From Aulostomus chinensis (taxonomy: Eukaryota; Chordata; Actinopteri; Syngnathiformes; Aulostomidae), in contig JBBMOA010000021.1 in the NCBI GenBank assembly GCA_037954235.1, positions 5,178,501 through 5,242,500 of the forward strand: DNA of 64,000 nt, in the 5' to 3' direction. Shown in pieces: positions 30,176 to 44,030 of this stretch (the stretch's first letter is position 1; every line of letters starts with the position of its first letter). The notes under the pieces are model-generated. The model did not search any database and was not told the DNA's origin. It saw only the letters and a program-made list of their open reading frames with translations. The position numbers were made by a program, and so were the translations under genes.

Positions 30176-33100
30176 TGAAGAGGCATTCTTCCCTCTGAAA
30201 TACGACAGCGCAGCACCAAGCGCCTCTGAAATGCTACCTGGTGAAATTCTTTGTTTTACTCTGCTCAGATTTGTGTGACAGGAACTGGCCTTGAGTTTTG
30301 CATATTCCAACAGACCCTCGGCGCACGCAGTATGTCTGAGCCATGACAGTGAATGATGTCTTTATTTAAAATCATAATACCTTTTTAATAAATGAAGTAC
30401 AGGCTGCACTTTGACCTCCTACGATGTGATTAAATACTGCTCTTAATTAGATTCCTTCAGGTGTTAACTGCAAATGCCAACCCTTCCCAAAAGTGAGGTT
30501 TTGAATGACATTGTGGGGATTTTTTTTCTTTTTTAAAAAAAAAAAAAAAAGGCTGCTCGCTATGTCAGGTACAAATATTTCCTTCATATTGGCCCGTAAA
30601 GCTTTATGATACCTTGATCGGTGAGGATCTAGGGCTTTTCCTCCAGGCAGATGTGCTGAAATCCGCCATTTCTATTAAGACAATCCAGGTGACATTTAGG
30701 AGGGAATCCACGGGAACATGTGGAAGAGAATTTCATTTAAAGCCATCGATCTGCACCAAACCACAACGAGTGAAGTGCTGTTTTTATTTGTTGTATAAGA
30801 CTCGTGTTAATTTTTTTTTTTTTAATTCATATGACTTACACAGCTGATAATTACACAGCAAAGCTCCGGGGTTTAAGCGGCTCACTGCTTTTATTGGCAG
30901 GGAAAGTCTGACATGAATTTATACATCAAGGATTTTTTTGTTTTTTGAAATTTAAAACTTTTTTTTATTTTTTATTTTTCATGCTGCATTTACTCCTCAA
31001 GAACCTGGACGGAGAGCAGTAATTGTTGTGAGCTGGAGCGAAGGCATCTGTGCGTATGAAATAATAAACAGATCGGTTCTTTGAGCTGGAAAGCATCAAG
31101 AGTCGCTTTCTTTTCCACCAGATAAGAAAGCAGCTATTTTTTGCTTATCTGCTGCCATGTGCATGAGTGAGGCATCTAAACAAACCCTCCTCGACACACC
31201 TTGTTCTCAATGAACTGTGTTTAACTCCGTTGTCTGTAAACTCGAATATTTGCATCACCTTTGACGTGACGGATTTCAGCAGTGCACGGTAGTTGAGAGT
31301 TGAGTGCAAGGTGAGCAGGGGAGTGTTTTAATTCCACCACCGCAGGGTGCTGTGTCATCCCAGCTGATACAGTTTATCATGTTATATGAATATTTTATTA
31401 CATTAATGGTTTAGCTGGAGAGAGTAAGTGACTCAGACAGCTCGGGCTGCTGCGTGAAGAACTGTTGTCTTGACAGAAGTACCCAAACGGTGAGGTGCTG
31501 AACAGCAGCTGACAAACATCTTCATAACTTTTCTTATCTTTGCCTCCTGAGGCAAATAACCTTGACCATCAGCTGCTTCCTATTCCGTGCAAATTGAAAT
31601 AAACACCACCTATGTGATGAATCCTTGGTCCCCCTGTTTGTTTTTCATCCTTCTCCCCACCTCGTACTCGGTCCTTGGCGCTTTGGGGTCTCAGCCTTCG
31701 CTGGATTTATCACCTCTACCAGTGTTTTCATTGCCGTGCTTTTTTTTTGCTGTTTTTTTTTTTAATAGTTACTTTCTTTGACTAAAACTACGTAGCAGAG
31801 TTTCAATGGAACATGAAAAGTTGGAATCCGGAGAATGCCAAGCAACGCGAGCGATGACAACGCCTATACAAACCTCCGCAGTGGGAACCTCAAGCTAAAT
31901 GTCACACTTTATTTGGTCCTTGGCAGAAATGGCAACATTTCAAGGTAAATGTGACAACACAGTGGTCGAGGTTTCGGCGAAAAAATTGAAAGGGGAAAAA
32001 AAAAACAACTCGCAAATGTCGCGCAAACACACCCATGATTATGTCAGGTATTAAATTATAAAGCAGCACAATATGGACCTTCTTTGGGGAATGAGATACT
32101 TAAAATGAGAATAAAGTATCTATTAATCTTCAGTGCAAAATATGAAAGTTTCAAATCCAGAGGCACAAATTGTATTCGGTAGGAGGGTGATTATATTCAA
32201 CAGACGAGAGGACTGCTGGCCTTGGAGGATGCGTGCGCTCTCGGTGTGCCCGTCTGGGTCAGGCTCTTCTTGCTTAAGAGAACCATTTTGGATGCAGCGG
32301 CTGATTACAGGGAGGTGCCGGACATGTTGGGCACCTCAGGGCTGAAAAGAAATAATTGATTTTTGCCTACAAGCTTAGAAAGAATGAACTGTGAAAACCT
32401 ACACAAGCCCAGCAGTAGGCCAATTAATGATGTTGACTCGGAAGAAATGTCAAGAGGAGCCTCTTGTTTTGTTCATACTTTTTTTTTTCCCCCCCCTGAA
32501 ATTAGTGGGAATTAAAAAAAAAAAAAAAAAGCATAAATAGTATCACAATCCTTGACATTATACCTCACGCCTGCATCTGTGGAATTTTAAACTCGCAGCA
32601 ACTGTGTTTACACAATCAGAACATGTCTTTTCTCAAAAAGTGCACACGCTGTCCTTGTTAGCAACATAAAACAGATATTTTTAGCTCCCCCTCTGTCTTT
32701 TACCTAGAAAGCAAATGCGACTTCCAGTGAAATTAGACTTTGCTTCACAGTGGCATCTCCTGTGACTTCTATTTATACTTTTGAGCAACATATATTATTA
32801 AGCATCAAAGGCTTTTGTCAGCATATTTATAATAATTTTAATAATATCATTGGGTATTGTTGGAGGGTAAGGGAGTTCTGCTGCCTCCAACATAAAAGAA
32901 AATGTTAATAACTGTCTCACGATCGGTCAATTTTCATGCTGTTGCGGGCTCATCAGAGTGCCCCTTGATATTTGTGGTAAGCAGAATTTACTGCGTTGAG
33001 ATACTCCTTCACACTGCTGCAGGTGAGATGCCTTTTTAAGTTTTTTATTTTCTGTAATCAACCTCTAAGATTGATGGTTCATGGCTGAAGAGAGTGCAGC

Positions 33101-33914
33101 GTGGACGCGTGCGTTTGTCTTCTTGCCGCCTCATTGTTTGGACTGCAAAGCGGCTTGCATTAGGCGGCTTGAGAAAGCAATCAAGATCTGTCTATGAAAT
33201 ATTGGTTTTATCTAAGCCCCTCCATTTACCAAACTCCTGAAGGAGCAAATAGAGGGAAAAGCACCAAATGACACAAGCAGCCAGATAAAAGTTGCTCTGT
33301 ACTTGAAAGTACATCATCTGAATCTTAAGGGATTGTATGGTTTAGTCTGTACAGTAACATCTAATTATTTTAGTTCATACAATGACAGACTATCCCCACC
33401 GAGCAACTGCTGTCAGTTAAATGAGGAAAGACATTAGAAGTCACATTATTGCCAGGATCTGACTTTTAACTAGACTTTTTAACGTCGGAAAACAGCCTGA
33501 CTCAAATTGCATATTTGAATATATATATACACGGATAAATGGACTGCTCTCACTCCATGTGTGCTGAGACCACTACAACAGTCCAATTAATTGGCCTAAT
33601 TGAGCTGTAAATAGAATGCAACTGTCCATGTAAACCTACTTCCATTGCAGAACGACAAAAGGCGGCATTAAAATGCAACACCAATTCAGCAAAACACCAA
33701 AAAGTCGCATTACAATGGTGGAGATGTGTGATTAGCTGTGATAGAGGTTGTAGAAGGTGCTTCTACATCTAGACCCGACTCTGTCAGCATTGTTTTATTG
33801 CTGTTAAACATCCACGTGAACCTGGGAAGGGCTGCTGTTACTTCAACAACTAATTACATTCGGTTACCTTATTTGAATAACTGTAGCAACAGTCTAGCAC
33901 TTAGTATTTGTGAG

Positions 33915-33940
33915 GTGTGTGTGTGTGTGTGTGTGTGTGT
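33915..33940. repeat. (GT)13 microsatellite
   Basis: 26 bases of uninterrupted GT. Confidence 0.98.
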
Positions 33941-36900
33941 GAGTGATGAAGTACAGCAGTGTGTATTAGGTTTGAGATGACAACAGCTTTCACTAAAAAA
34001 AAAAAAAGACAAATGGCTATTTTGACCGTTAGCTGCTAATGTTAGCTTGGTAAGCTGATGGTAGGCTTTAAATTGTCATTCACCCATGGATCAACTAATA
34101 TCTCCATTTTTTTTAAAAAGTGTATTTCCTTCTCATTAAAATAAGGTAGCCAACATTAAAATATCAAGAAACACGATTCCTGGCGATATGTCAATGTCCA
34201 CGTTATACTGGAGTTTAGTTGTAAGCAACATTTTCATGTCCAATTGTCTTTCACAATTTTTTGTACATTGTGTGTTGTACGCAGGGTTTAGTTTCCTCTT
34301 ACCAAAGGCAGCCACGTTGGAGAATTTTTTTCCAGTCAGGCCATCTGAATAGGGTGTGTTGTCATTGGAGAGTTTTGAGATGAGAAGCTAGAAACTATTC
34401 TTTTCAAAACGTAAGAACCTGCCATCATACATAAGTCATGATTGAACTGGTTATCTCTAACGTTAGCTTGCCCACTGACGCTCGATGCTCGCAAGTCTAT
34501 TATTTAGATACCATAGTTTTCGGCTTCCTCAGAATCTTGACATTACTCTCTTGTTAAATTGGGAGAAGTGTCAATGTAATAGGGAAAAGTAAGGCTGCTT
34601 TGGGAAAGCATATGAATGAGCAAATCACCAGAAGAGTGAGAGGGGAGGTGAACCAACACAGAGGTTGAAGTATGCTAGATTTCTCCATACTTTATACACA
34701 TATTTAGTGTATCTTACAATCTTGTCTATGGATGTATTCAGACATATTTTTATATAAATTACATACTGGCAGTTTTAGTCCTCTATGTAGCACACAGTAT
34801 GTGATTTTGTCCACTCAAAGAAAATAACCTGATAGAAGCAGGAGTGAACTATTCAATCATGGTCGGGAGCCTTTGCTTGGGAGACATGGAGTCAGATTTA
34901 TGTGAGATGATTTATGGTGTAAAACCAGGATGTGCTACATTTTGGCGTGTACATATCCATTTATGTAATTAACTAGGAGTGCTCCCGTTAGCGACAACGG
35001 TTAATAAGCTCCAGTGGGAACACGGGGAGGCAGGTGAACCCATGGCCCCGGAGATGTTAAACACAGATGAATAGATGCCATAGCACACACACAGCCTAGT
35101 AAATCAGATAAAATGAGCGGCGGAACAGCACGCAAATGGGCCTCATGGTGAAAACTCAATATCACATAAATGGACCGGCCTCTCATAGATATTGGAAACT
35201 GGTAACCTTGCCACCGCAGGCTCACCTTTTCTATTGCTCTCTCACATACACACACACACTACACAATTACAGGGCTCTTCATGTCCATTTTAGCCTTTAC
35301 ATGTGCTGCCTGGCTATAATGGGAAGTTGGCTGAATTAGTCTACAATTTTAATAGCAAGGAAGAAAAAACAATTTATTATGTAGTCATGTATAGCATTTC
35401 TCATCGCTGTGTGGTCTAGGTAAAGAAATGCAGCTTCAGGTTATCCAAAGCAGAGATAAAATGCAAGGTCAAAGACTTGATATTCATCTGCAGGAGAGGA
35501 AGTGACCTTCTGACCTGTTGGCACCTTGTAGAAATGAAAGATGGATTGATGGCAAGTAAAGCAAGATTCCTGGTTAGATACTGAAAAACTGCTGCTAGGT
35601 TTACTGTTTCTAACATTTAGTGAAATCCTAGTCTGTTCCGCCTTTTAATCAAGGTGCTTTTGTTGCCGACCAACACTCAGAATGCAGACCCTTATTGCTG
35701 GTGTTCTGTATGCCTGGCACGATCTCCTGTGATTTGTGGGTGGAACACACCTTTGTTTCTTTCCTGAAAGATATAAAAACACCAAATGTATTCCATTCGA
35801 CAGGTGTTTTTCTCAGAATAATTTGGGGGGAAAAAAAAAAATCACAAAAAATTGAGGAATAGCTCATTTACACAGGTCTACGTTTTAAGTTTATAAAGAG
35901 GTGAAATGTTAACACATCCTTTCCCCTGCCTAAAATCAACTTCTTAATATTTCATTGAGGGGAGAAAAAAAAAAATCACAGGGTAAATATTTTAGGCGAG
36001 GAAAACAAACGAAAAGTGTGTCAATGCAAACGGATTGTTAAAGGTAGCAGATGCCCTGTAGTGGCTGTAGTAATCAGGTCACAAGAAATGGACAAACAAA
36101 ATGCACTAAACCTCCCTCTACAGGGGCCATCCATGAATAGGCAGCCAAAACTTGGGTAACAATTCTAACTTGGCACTCAGTTGTTCTTGACAAACGCAAA
36201 AACGGGACATTATGTTTTCTATTTCCTACAACATAAGGATAGTGTTGAAGAAAAATACCATCTCCATCTACCAAGCTCATGGATAAGGACCAAATGGAGC
36301 AATGCCATCTGAAATACTGGGGGAAGTGAGACATGAATGGAAAAAAAAAAACGAAGACGGATAAACTCGTGTTTACAACCTCATTTACACATTTATGGTG
36401 TTGCATCACTTCAGGACAAGCACAAACATCTTGTAACTTTCTCAACAGGAATATTATTGAGACGTCTCCCAAGGTGTCATGAGAACGCTCGCAAGACATG
36501 CCTGCCTGTGGAAGGACATCTATAAGAATGTGGTAAAAGTTGCATTCTACTGATGTGTTCCAGGGAGTACAATGTCATATAACATGAACATGGTCCTCTT
36601 CTATCATATCAACAAAACAACGGGCGTCATTAGCCAACATCTACTGTAGCATTCAGTCACTTCCTAGCTAACGGTCGCGAATAAATACATACGTTTTTAC
36701 CTTGTAATAAGGCTCAATGCTCCTCCAGATTTTTATTATTCAATGTCTTAAGATGCTAGTTAATACAAGAACCAATGGAATTATACTTTTTTTTAAAATT
36801 TTTGTCAGATTCCCCGCATTTATGAATTGATGCCTGGAACCTCAGCCATACGACATCATCCAGCATGCTAGCGACCCTCCCTTAGCACTTGTAAGATTAA

Positions 36901-38179
36901 CATGGCCATTATATTAACATGATCAATTACTTTATAATGTGAGCACTTAAATTTAACCACTAAAATGGTTGCTTATTTTGCATTGAGCAATTAATTTACA
37001 AAACCATATAATATAAATGAATTGCCATTATTGCTCTCAACCTTAGAGTAAAATCTATCAAGTCATGACATGGCCAACGTTTGTTAAAAACATTTCTATG
37101 TTTTCAATTTCTGAACCCTGATACGCTTTGCCTTAAATCAATCGTCGAACTGTGATACATAGTTGTATACGTTGTTTTGTACCAAATAATTGCCAACAAG
37201 TTTATTTTACTCTCCATTTTGAAAAGTGTTGTTAATCATTAGAAACTGCGTCGTTACTCCCCCTCTTTGGCATAATCTTGGTATTGTTATGACCTTTTAT
37301 CACAAAATAATGGGTTGAACGTCTCTGTCATGGCAAATCTTAATTTACGTCAATGTAGCAATATAATAAAACCCTGTAATAACCCCATAACAATGCACTT
37401 ATCACAAAAGTGTCCCTCATCTAACTTGGGCCTAATTGCGTGGAGTTATGGTCTATTAGGCGGGGTCTAGAATAGCAGCACTTGGCACTTTTATGAAGTG
37501 CAGGGATGAGGAAGGAAGTGTCGCTAAGAATGCTTTTCCTTGTGTTTTTTATTTTATGAGCTTCTCAGTAACTTTGGGCAAGACAACCTCCAGCCCTGCC
37601 CTTTTACTTTGTCTATTCATTCCTATGATTTGAATAATGAAACTCCCATGTTTTGCCTTTTAGCTGCTCTTGTAGTTGCAGGAGAGAGTGCTTGGATCGC
37701 CAGTTACTGTCACAAAGGGCTTTACTACACAGCGGAGACAGAGATGGGAGGTTTTTTTTTTCTTTATCTTTTGAGCAATGTCACCTTGATAGAGACACAA
37801 GACTGGTGCTCTGGGTTTCTCGGGGAGTTGCTGTACCAAGTTTGAGCACTTTGATGTGCTATGTCATGTTAGGTGTCAGTTAATAAGACTTTGAGAAATC
37901 AGAAAAGTGTATGTATGTGTGTCTATATGTGTATATATATCAATGTTAAGTATAATTCTTGGCTGTAGGTGCACTAAGAAAAAAGCTGCAGGCTTTAAGC
38001 AGCAGTCAGACAAGGCACCATCCCCAATGACCATTAATGTAGAACAAGAAATAGCTTCTAACTTATGTGCTCTTATTTCAGGAACACAGCCCTTATTAGC
38101 ATACGCTCCCTCTGCAAGAGTCCCTTTGGTGGTGTTTAGATGATTTGCATTCCAATACATTTCATTGTAGTTATTTCAC

Positions 38180-38800
38180 ACATTCAATAAGTCCTGTTAC
38201 TCTCCTCGGCCGAACCAGCCCCTTCTCGCTCTTCCTCCGTCCTTCAGGCCGCACATCCTTGGCTCTGCAGCAGTAATTAACAGCGGTGTTACTTCTAGGG
38301 AGTTACTGCGAGCTATGTCAGAAAATTAGGCTGTGGAATAATGAGGGTTGAGGGACGTGTTCTCAACTGCCGGTCTGTAGCGCTGCATTAAAATCAAAGG
38401 ACGTTTGCAGCTAATTGGAGAGGGGTTAAACTGCTTGGCTGCCTCACCCCTGTCCCAAGCTCTCCACCCGTACCCGCCCCTCGGAGATTAATGTCTCACT
38501 TTTTTACTGTGATTTTGTATTTCATTTCCATACCAAAGTGATTTGATTTGATTTTTTTTTCCTCCTTTGCAAGTAAATCTGCAACTTTATTCTATACGGG
38601 GCCAATTTAAACTACAAGCAATTACTTCTGGTTATGATTTCCTCCCTTGAAGGCCACCCAGCTGGGCTGTTTTCTTTTGAATGTTCACCAATTACCTCAA
38701 TGCTCTCACAGTTGACCATAAGATACACACAGCATAAATCAATGCAGCGCTCCCTCGCTTGAGTCAGCCAGCGCATTCACTCACACAAGTGGAATTAGCG
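38180..38800. promoter_or_regulatory. Candidate conserved non-coding block
   Basis: Complex sequence with GCAGTAATTAACAGCGG, GCAGCTAATTGGAG, GAGATTAATGTCTC, CAAGCAATTACTTCTGG and CCAATTACCTCAATG, free of recognised repeats and of long frames. Evidence is compositional only. Confidence 0.2.
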
Positions 38801-40532
38801 CAGCATGACGAGGCGACGCGCCAACTCCTACCTCGCCCCGCTTACGATGGCATCTGCTGCATGACACTGTATAATGAGCTCACTGATGGTCCACTGCTCA
38901 GGGCAACACTGTAAATACATAACCGCGGAACCGTGGTTGAGCAGCTGCGTGCTAACGTCAGAGTACCTGCACAGCATGTAGTCAGCCACTATGTGTTTAA
39001 ACACAAATCGAAGCAACGTGTCCTCTGCTTCAGAAACGAGCAGGATCAACGTTATCAGCGGTTCTCGTCCATTAGAGAGCAACTCGTTCAGACTGTGTCC
39101 CCTCTGAAACACTTGAGCTTCAGTACGCAAATAAATCAACACAGCTTTTGACTTCACTTACAACATTGAAAGATATTGTTGCCACAGTATCATTAACCAT
39201 AGTTAAAGATCACTAATTAAGACTAATGAATGTAATATTGTAATTATATTAACAGTGCAGTGTTTGGGGGCGGGGCCGTGGGTTGTGTGATAATGTCACT
39301 AAAATGGTAAAGCTGTCCAGTACATCTCACTGCGAGGAATAGCGCCACCTGCTGCTTATCTGAACAAATACCAAACAGTCAAAGAACAGCAGTGGATAAC
39401 GACATGCGTGAATTAGCAGTTTCCTCTGCATGATTTCTTAAATACTGGTTCAAATTTACTTTTGTGACGGTCCATCTCCTTCAGTGAAAGGACTTTATAC
39501 CTGCAAGAGTGAGTGTCTGTAGCATGAAGGAGCCACGGCTCTGCTGCGATCCATCTCCAGATGTCCCAGCTCTTCAGACTCATTTCAGGCGTTTCTATCT
39601 GCAGTATCAGGTTTTTTTTGCTGACTATGAAAAAAGGTTTTTGAGCATAGCTGAGGGTTGGAACATAAATTTACAATGAGCTCAAACCCTCAAATTCCAA
39701 CTCATGTTACAGAAAACCATTTCTTATTCATCACAAAGCAGGTGGCCACCCAGTTTTGTGACAATATGCTCATAGAAGTTGAATTTTAAACCTGCTTAAT
39801 TTTGGCAGCAGTACTATTTTTTTTTTTTCCCACCTGAGATCAAACTGAATGATAACGTCATTAAATTAAACACATTCTAAATTGTTTTCTTCGTCTCGGA
39901 ACTACTTTTGCAAGACTGCATTAGATAATAACTGAGCATTTGAATACAGCCGAGCTCTTCTGAACGGAATTTGAAAGCCACCATTTGCTGGAAAAGCCCA
40001 TTGAGATTAATTGTGAGAAAATCCGAATCAATAAGCACCACTTAACACTGACTCGGGCTTTGTTGAGTAGAGCTCTTTCAAAAAGTCAAGTTAAGTCAGC
40101 TACGCAAAAAAAAAAAAAATCGACATAAAAAGCGCGATATATCAACGCGAGCTGCAAATGGAGAATTGGAAAACTCTCACCATAAGTAAACCACAAAATT
40201 AGAATCCTGACATTTAAGATTTTTCCGCCGGTGTTGATGATTCTTTTGGAAATGCCACATTATAACCTTGTCATATCCTGATTGTTGTAGTTCAGGGTTT
40301 CATTTGAGTCTCTGCCGTTCCGGAATGACTCGACGCAGACGCTGACTTAACGGTTCTCAGACGGTTACGGGACGAGCTTTTGTAATTGCTGGCATGTTTC
40401 TTTATACGCATGTAAAATGATACACGCTTACCTGTGACAAAAACCCACTTTTGATTAAAAATGTATGATTGTACTGAGTCTTGGAGGCAGAACTCTTGGT
40501 GTTTGACTTCACCTATAAAGAGTCGTTATTTC

Positions 40533-40556
40533 GCTGCTGCTGCTGCTGCTGCTGCT
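40533..40556. repeat. (GCT)8 trinucleotide repeat
   Basis: 24 bases of uninterrupted GCT in non-coding sequence. Confidence 0.97.
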
Positions 40557-41799
40557 AATGTTAGGCTTTTCTTTTTAATAATTTATGTGGGCGAGAGCCT
40601 CTGCTGTCACTGTCAGTCATTAACAGACGGCACAATGGGTCCTGACAGATGAAAGAAGCAAATTAATTCAAGACTGCTAATAGAATTTGAAGTGTTACCA
40701 TCTTGGCATGAACAGGCCCCGTTTTTGGAATCTACTTATTTGATTGGAAATGTGTCCAAAGCTGGAAGATGAACAAATCAACAACAACGACGGAAAAAAA
40801 CCAAAACAAAACAGGAAACTTTTTTTTTTTTTTTCAATCATTCTACAGTACATAAATAGCATCAGCATGTTTGTGAAAGCTCGGAGAGATGAATTGTGTG
40901 ATGTCAAAACGGATAGTTTTTCAGATATTTTGAATGTTTCCTGGCAGTACATCGTTTCCTCTGGTGTGCTTTTGTGAAGATATAGTTTGACATTGTTTTT
41001 ACATATTCAAACAAATAAACTTCCCGGCACAGGAATAGCATTGTATTCCAGTTTAATATTGAAGAAGGAAAAAAAAACTTGAACAAAGAAAGCCCCCTTT
41101 TGTTCTGCAAAAGTGGAACAAGCGAAAAAATGCTTTTAATGCACATCAACTTATTCATCAGGTAAGCAAAATATCATGAGACTCTATCACAAGTTTCTAC
41201 CTAAGTTTTTTTTTTATTTTTTTTAATTCCAAGTCTCACTTTTCTGCTTCCCAATTATGTTGCCAGTCCAGACAATGGAGGTGATCTGAAAGGAAGCCCC
41301 CCTTTCTTCAGTCCAGCAGAGAGTGTGAGGTCTACTTAGCTGCCTCTCTTTTCTCATTCGTTTTCTTGTTGCAGTCAAGGCAGCCAGAAGGCCCTCCCTT
41401 TAAAAAAAGTGTGAGGTTCTTTTTTTTTTTTTTTTTTTTTGCATGGACTCGGAAAAAAAAGATGGAATTTAACAAGAAAGGAAGTACATTTACACATTCA
41501 AACCAGTAAAATCCAGCCTGATGATATGAAGTACTGTATTTTCCACAGACGGAGTAGTCGGAGCACTCGTGCTCAGTGTGGGTTTCATCAAGCTGTGATG
41601 CCTTCCACTGATATAAAGGATTTACAGGTTCAATACTAATAATACAGCTGTAAAATAGAGATCATCGGATTTGATTAAAGTTTAGAAATTCTTTCAGTAT
41701 TCCTCTGTGAATGTGAATTCAGAGGGTCCGCACTCTTCATCTGCAGAGTTCTTTAGATAATTGAACCAGCGCTTTCACTAAAACATTCTTATAAAATCT

Positions 41800-42632
41800 C
41801 AGTGGCAATACGATGCAATAAAAAGAGGTTTATCATATATTTCCAGTATAGTTATAATGTCCAGTCCTTCATTACATTTTGTAATTCGTTGAGAACAAAA
41901 AAAAAAAAATGCAAGAATTAAATGGAAACCAAAATCGTGAACCCATTTAGGACTGGATTGAGAAACTTACTCAGAATCAAAGTGGAAAAAATGAGAACTC
42001 GCGATGTGGCCCAGTCGTGTGTGCGATGGGACGGTGGACGGTCTCTCACAGTTTGGACAGAAACGTGTACACGTGTGGCCTGCTGAAGGTAATTCTGTGG
42101 GACTCTGGCTGTGCTCCTGTTCATCCATGGACAAAGGAGCAGATAGCCGTCCTGCTGCTGGGTTGTTTCCCTCCCACGACCCCCTCCACCTCTCCTGATA
42201 TACTGACCTGTCTTGTGGTATCTCCACACTCTTGACACCGCGCTGGGCGCCGCAGCAAACCTTCTGGCCACGGCACCTATTGATGTGCCATCCTGGAGGA
42301 GCTGCACTACCTGAGCAATGTAGATACCGCCTTGTGCTACCACTTGTGGGATGGCGCTGAAAGAATGCAAAACTAGCCAAGACTCAACCAGAAAGGACGA
42401 GGAGAGGGAAATGGTCTGTTGCCACCGCCTGCAAAATTATTCCTTAATAGGGGTTTCCTGCTAACTACCTCTTCTTTCCACCTGTTGTCTGTCCCATTTG
42501 CCAAGCAGCCAGTAAAATTGATTCACAGTCATCATTGTTGCCTAACTGGACATGTTGGGATCCTGAAAGTGTGACTGACTTGGAGTTAACACTGTTATGA
42601 TTGTGTTTCCTTTATTTTTTTTGGAGAAGGGT
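41800..42632 (-). mobile_element. Internally deleted Tc1/mariner element
   Basis: The right arm ends in CCTTTATTTTTTTTGGAGAAGGG beside TATA, matching a fish Tc1/mariner family whose ends read CCTTTATTTTTTTGAGCAG. The left arm is recognisable at about 41880-41995 (GGAAACCAAAATCGTGAACC, GACTGGATTGAG, AATCAAAGTGGAAAAA). Between them only the transposase N-terminus remains (42370 to about 42010, minus). The catalytic region is deleted near 42000. The left terminus is approximate. Confidence 0.75.
42010..42370 (-). pseudogene. Tc1/mariner transposase N-terminal fragment
   Basis: Minus strand: AQVVQLLQDGTSIGAVARRF, AAAPSAVSRVWRYHKTGQY, RETTQQQDGYLLLC, then ATRVHVSVQTVRDR, the two helix-turn-helix domains of a Tc1-like transposase. 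The frame continues to 41918 but only into left-arm sequence. The DDE catalytic residues are absent. The N-terminal Met region (MHSFSAIPQVVAQGGIY) is diverged. Confidence 0.75.
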
Positions 42633-43229
42633 ATAATGCAGTATTTCTTTCATTCAGCCATGAAACTAGAGCAAAGAATAAAAGAAAATATTGTAAAAAC
42701 ACTGCAGCATCTGCAGTAACTCCAATCTGCATTCTTTCTCCATCATGAAAATTGAAAGAAAGCCCTGGAGAGATCAGGGATTCCCCTTTGCCAACAGATG
42801 TTTGTGAAATGAAAGGGTTTCAAAGAGAAGAGGCCAGGGGAGGGGTAGAGAGGCAGGGCAAGGAACCAGCGAAAGTGTACAGTAATCTTGAGATTGAGGA
42901 AAAATGTTTGGATTCCGAGTGCATCAGGGGTAAGCGCACAATGGATGAGGCTGATTTCTACATTGTAAATGTATTAGAGTGCAATCCCCCCCAGCCAAAG
43001 AATGCTGCATCAGGATCAAGACTTAAACAATGTCGCCTTGCCTTTATCTCGCTGCCACACTCTCCGACGGACCTGCTGGAATAACGAGTGTGTTATTCCC
43101 AAAAGAGTGGATCACAAATAGCTCCCAGTTATTCAAGTGCAACTTGTGTGCAAGCACTTGAAATATGCTCAGATTCAAGTTGTTCTTTTCATATTGTTTG
43201 GCTTATTTGACAGTTATAGTGCACATAGT
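42633..43229. other. Intergenic, one unassigned ORF
   Basis: A 110-codon plus-strand frame (42752-43084) is charged, without a recognisable domain, signal peptide or membrane segment. Nothing supports it as a gene. Confidence 0.5.
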
Positions 43230-44030
43230 TCTGTTTTTATGCCTCTGTGCTGGCGGCAGCTCTGGGCCGGAGGCATTATGTTTTAAGGTTGTCAGTCCGA
43301 ATGCACATCCGTCCCACTCTTGTTATCTCAGGAATGCCATAAAGGAAGTTATTCAAATTTGGCACAAACGTCCACTGGGACACAAGGATAAACAGAAGAT
43401 TTTGGGGGTCAAAGTCACGTGTGGGATTCCCGATCCATTCTCTGGAACACGATAGCGCGGAAATGCCGCAAGGAAATTTCTTCAAATTTTGCACAAACAT
43501 CCAGTTGGATGACAAAAACGTTTTGTTTGTCAAATTTCAACACTTTGAGCATCCATCCATCCATTTTCTTCCGCTTATTCCTGTTAAGGGTCGTGGGTGG
43601 GCTGAGCCTATTCCAGCAGCTTTTGGATGAGAGGATGGGTTCACCCTGGACAGGTCGCCAGTCCATCACATAGAGACAGACAACCATTCGGTCAATTTAG
43701 AGTATCAATCAGCCTCGTCCCCAAATTGCATGTCTTTGGATGGTGGGAGGAAGCCAGAGTACCCGGAGAGAACCCGGGAGTTCCACACAGGAACAGGGAG
43801 AACATGGAGACTCACACAGAAAGATCCCACACCCGAGCCGGGACTCGAACCTGGAACCTTCTTGCTGTGAGGCGACAGTGCTGACCACTGCACCACCGTG
43901 GCACATACACTTTGAGCATATTTCTTCAAATTTGGCTCAAACATCTGCTGGGATTCATGGATGAACTGAAAAGACGGTCATTTTCACTACGACAGGTAAA
44001 CGTCACAGAGTTATACCACAGTGATGCAGT
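43230..44030 (+). repeat. Fish interspersed repeat, unexpanded copy, split by SINE-A
   Basis: Order: TATGCCTCTGTGCTGGCGGC, GGAGGCATTATGTTTTAAGG, ACATCCGTCCCA, then two diverged sub-units with TTATCTCAGGAATGCC and TTCAAATTTGGCACAAACGT. Continues after the SINE with TTCTTCAAATTTGGCTCAAAC up to about 44030. It is the plus-oriented relative of the repeat that contains the minisatellite at 54-55.8 kb. Its class is not known to me. Confidence 0.7.
43553..43906 (-). mobile_element. SINE-A copy 2, with perfect 13-bp TSD
   Basis: Flanked by ACACTTTGAGCAT at 43540-43552 and 43907-43919. On the minus strand: head TGCCACGGTGGTGCAGTGGT, B box GGTTCGAGTCC, body, and an AAAATGGATGGATGGATG tail. The matching duplications suggest a fairly recent insertion. 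Confidence 0.93.

Larger units (their letters stand above)
30176..41799. other. Long intergenic stretch, no gene recognised
   Basis: 11.6 kb of AT-rich DNA with many poly-A/T tracts, (GT)13 at 33915-33940 and (GCT)8 at 40533-40556. The longest frame (minus, 36499-36074, 141 codons) has no recognisable domain and no exon-type boundaries I can defend. A candidate regulatory block lies at 38180-38800. Confidence 0.55.

Noticed and set aside
29992..30198. Short ORF with EELNSLKARRMKEFFSLLVL as a gene
   Set aside because: It falls inside a repeat whose end resembles a common fish LINE-like sequence.
36074..36499. 141-codon minus ORF as a gene
   Set aside because: No recognisable domain, no exon signals, AT-rich desert context; such a length occurs by chance in 64 kb.
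42752..43084. 110-codon plus ORF as a gene
   Set aside because: Charged, low-specificity composition and no homology I recognise; it lies between a transposon and a repeat.
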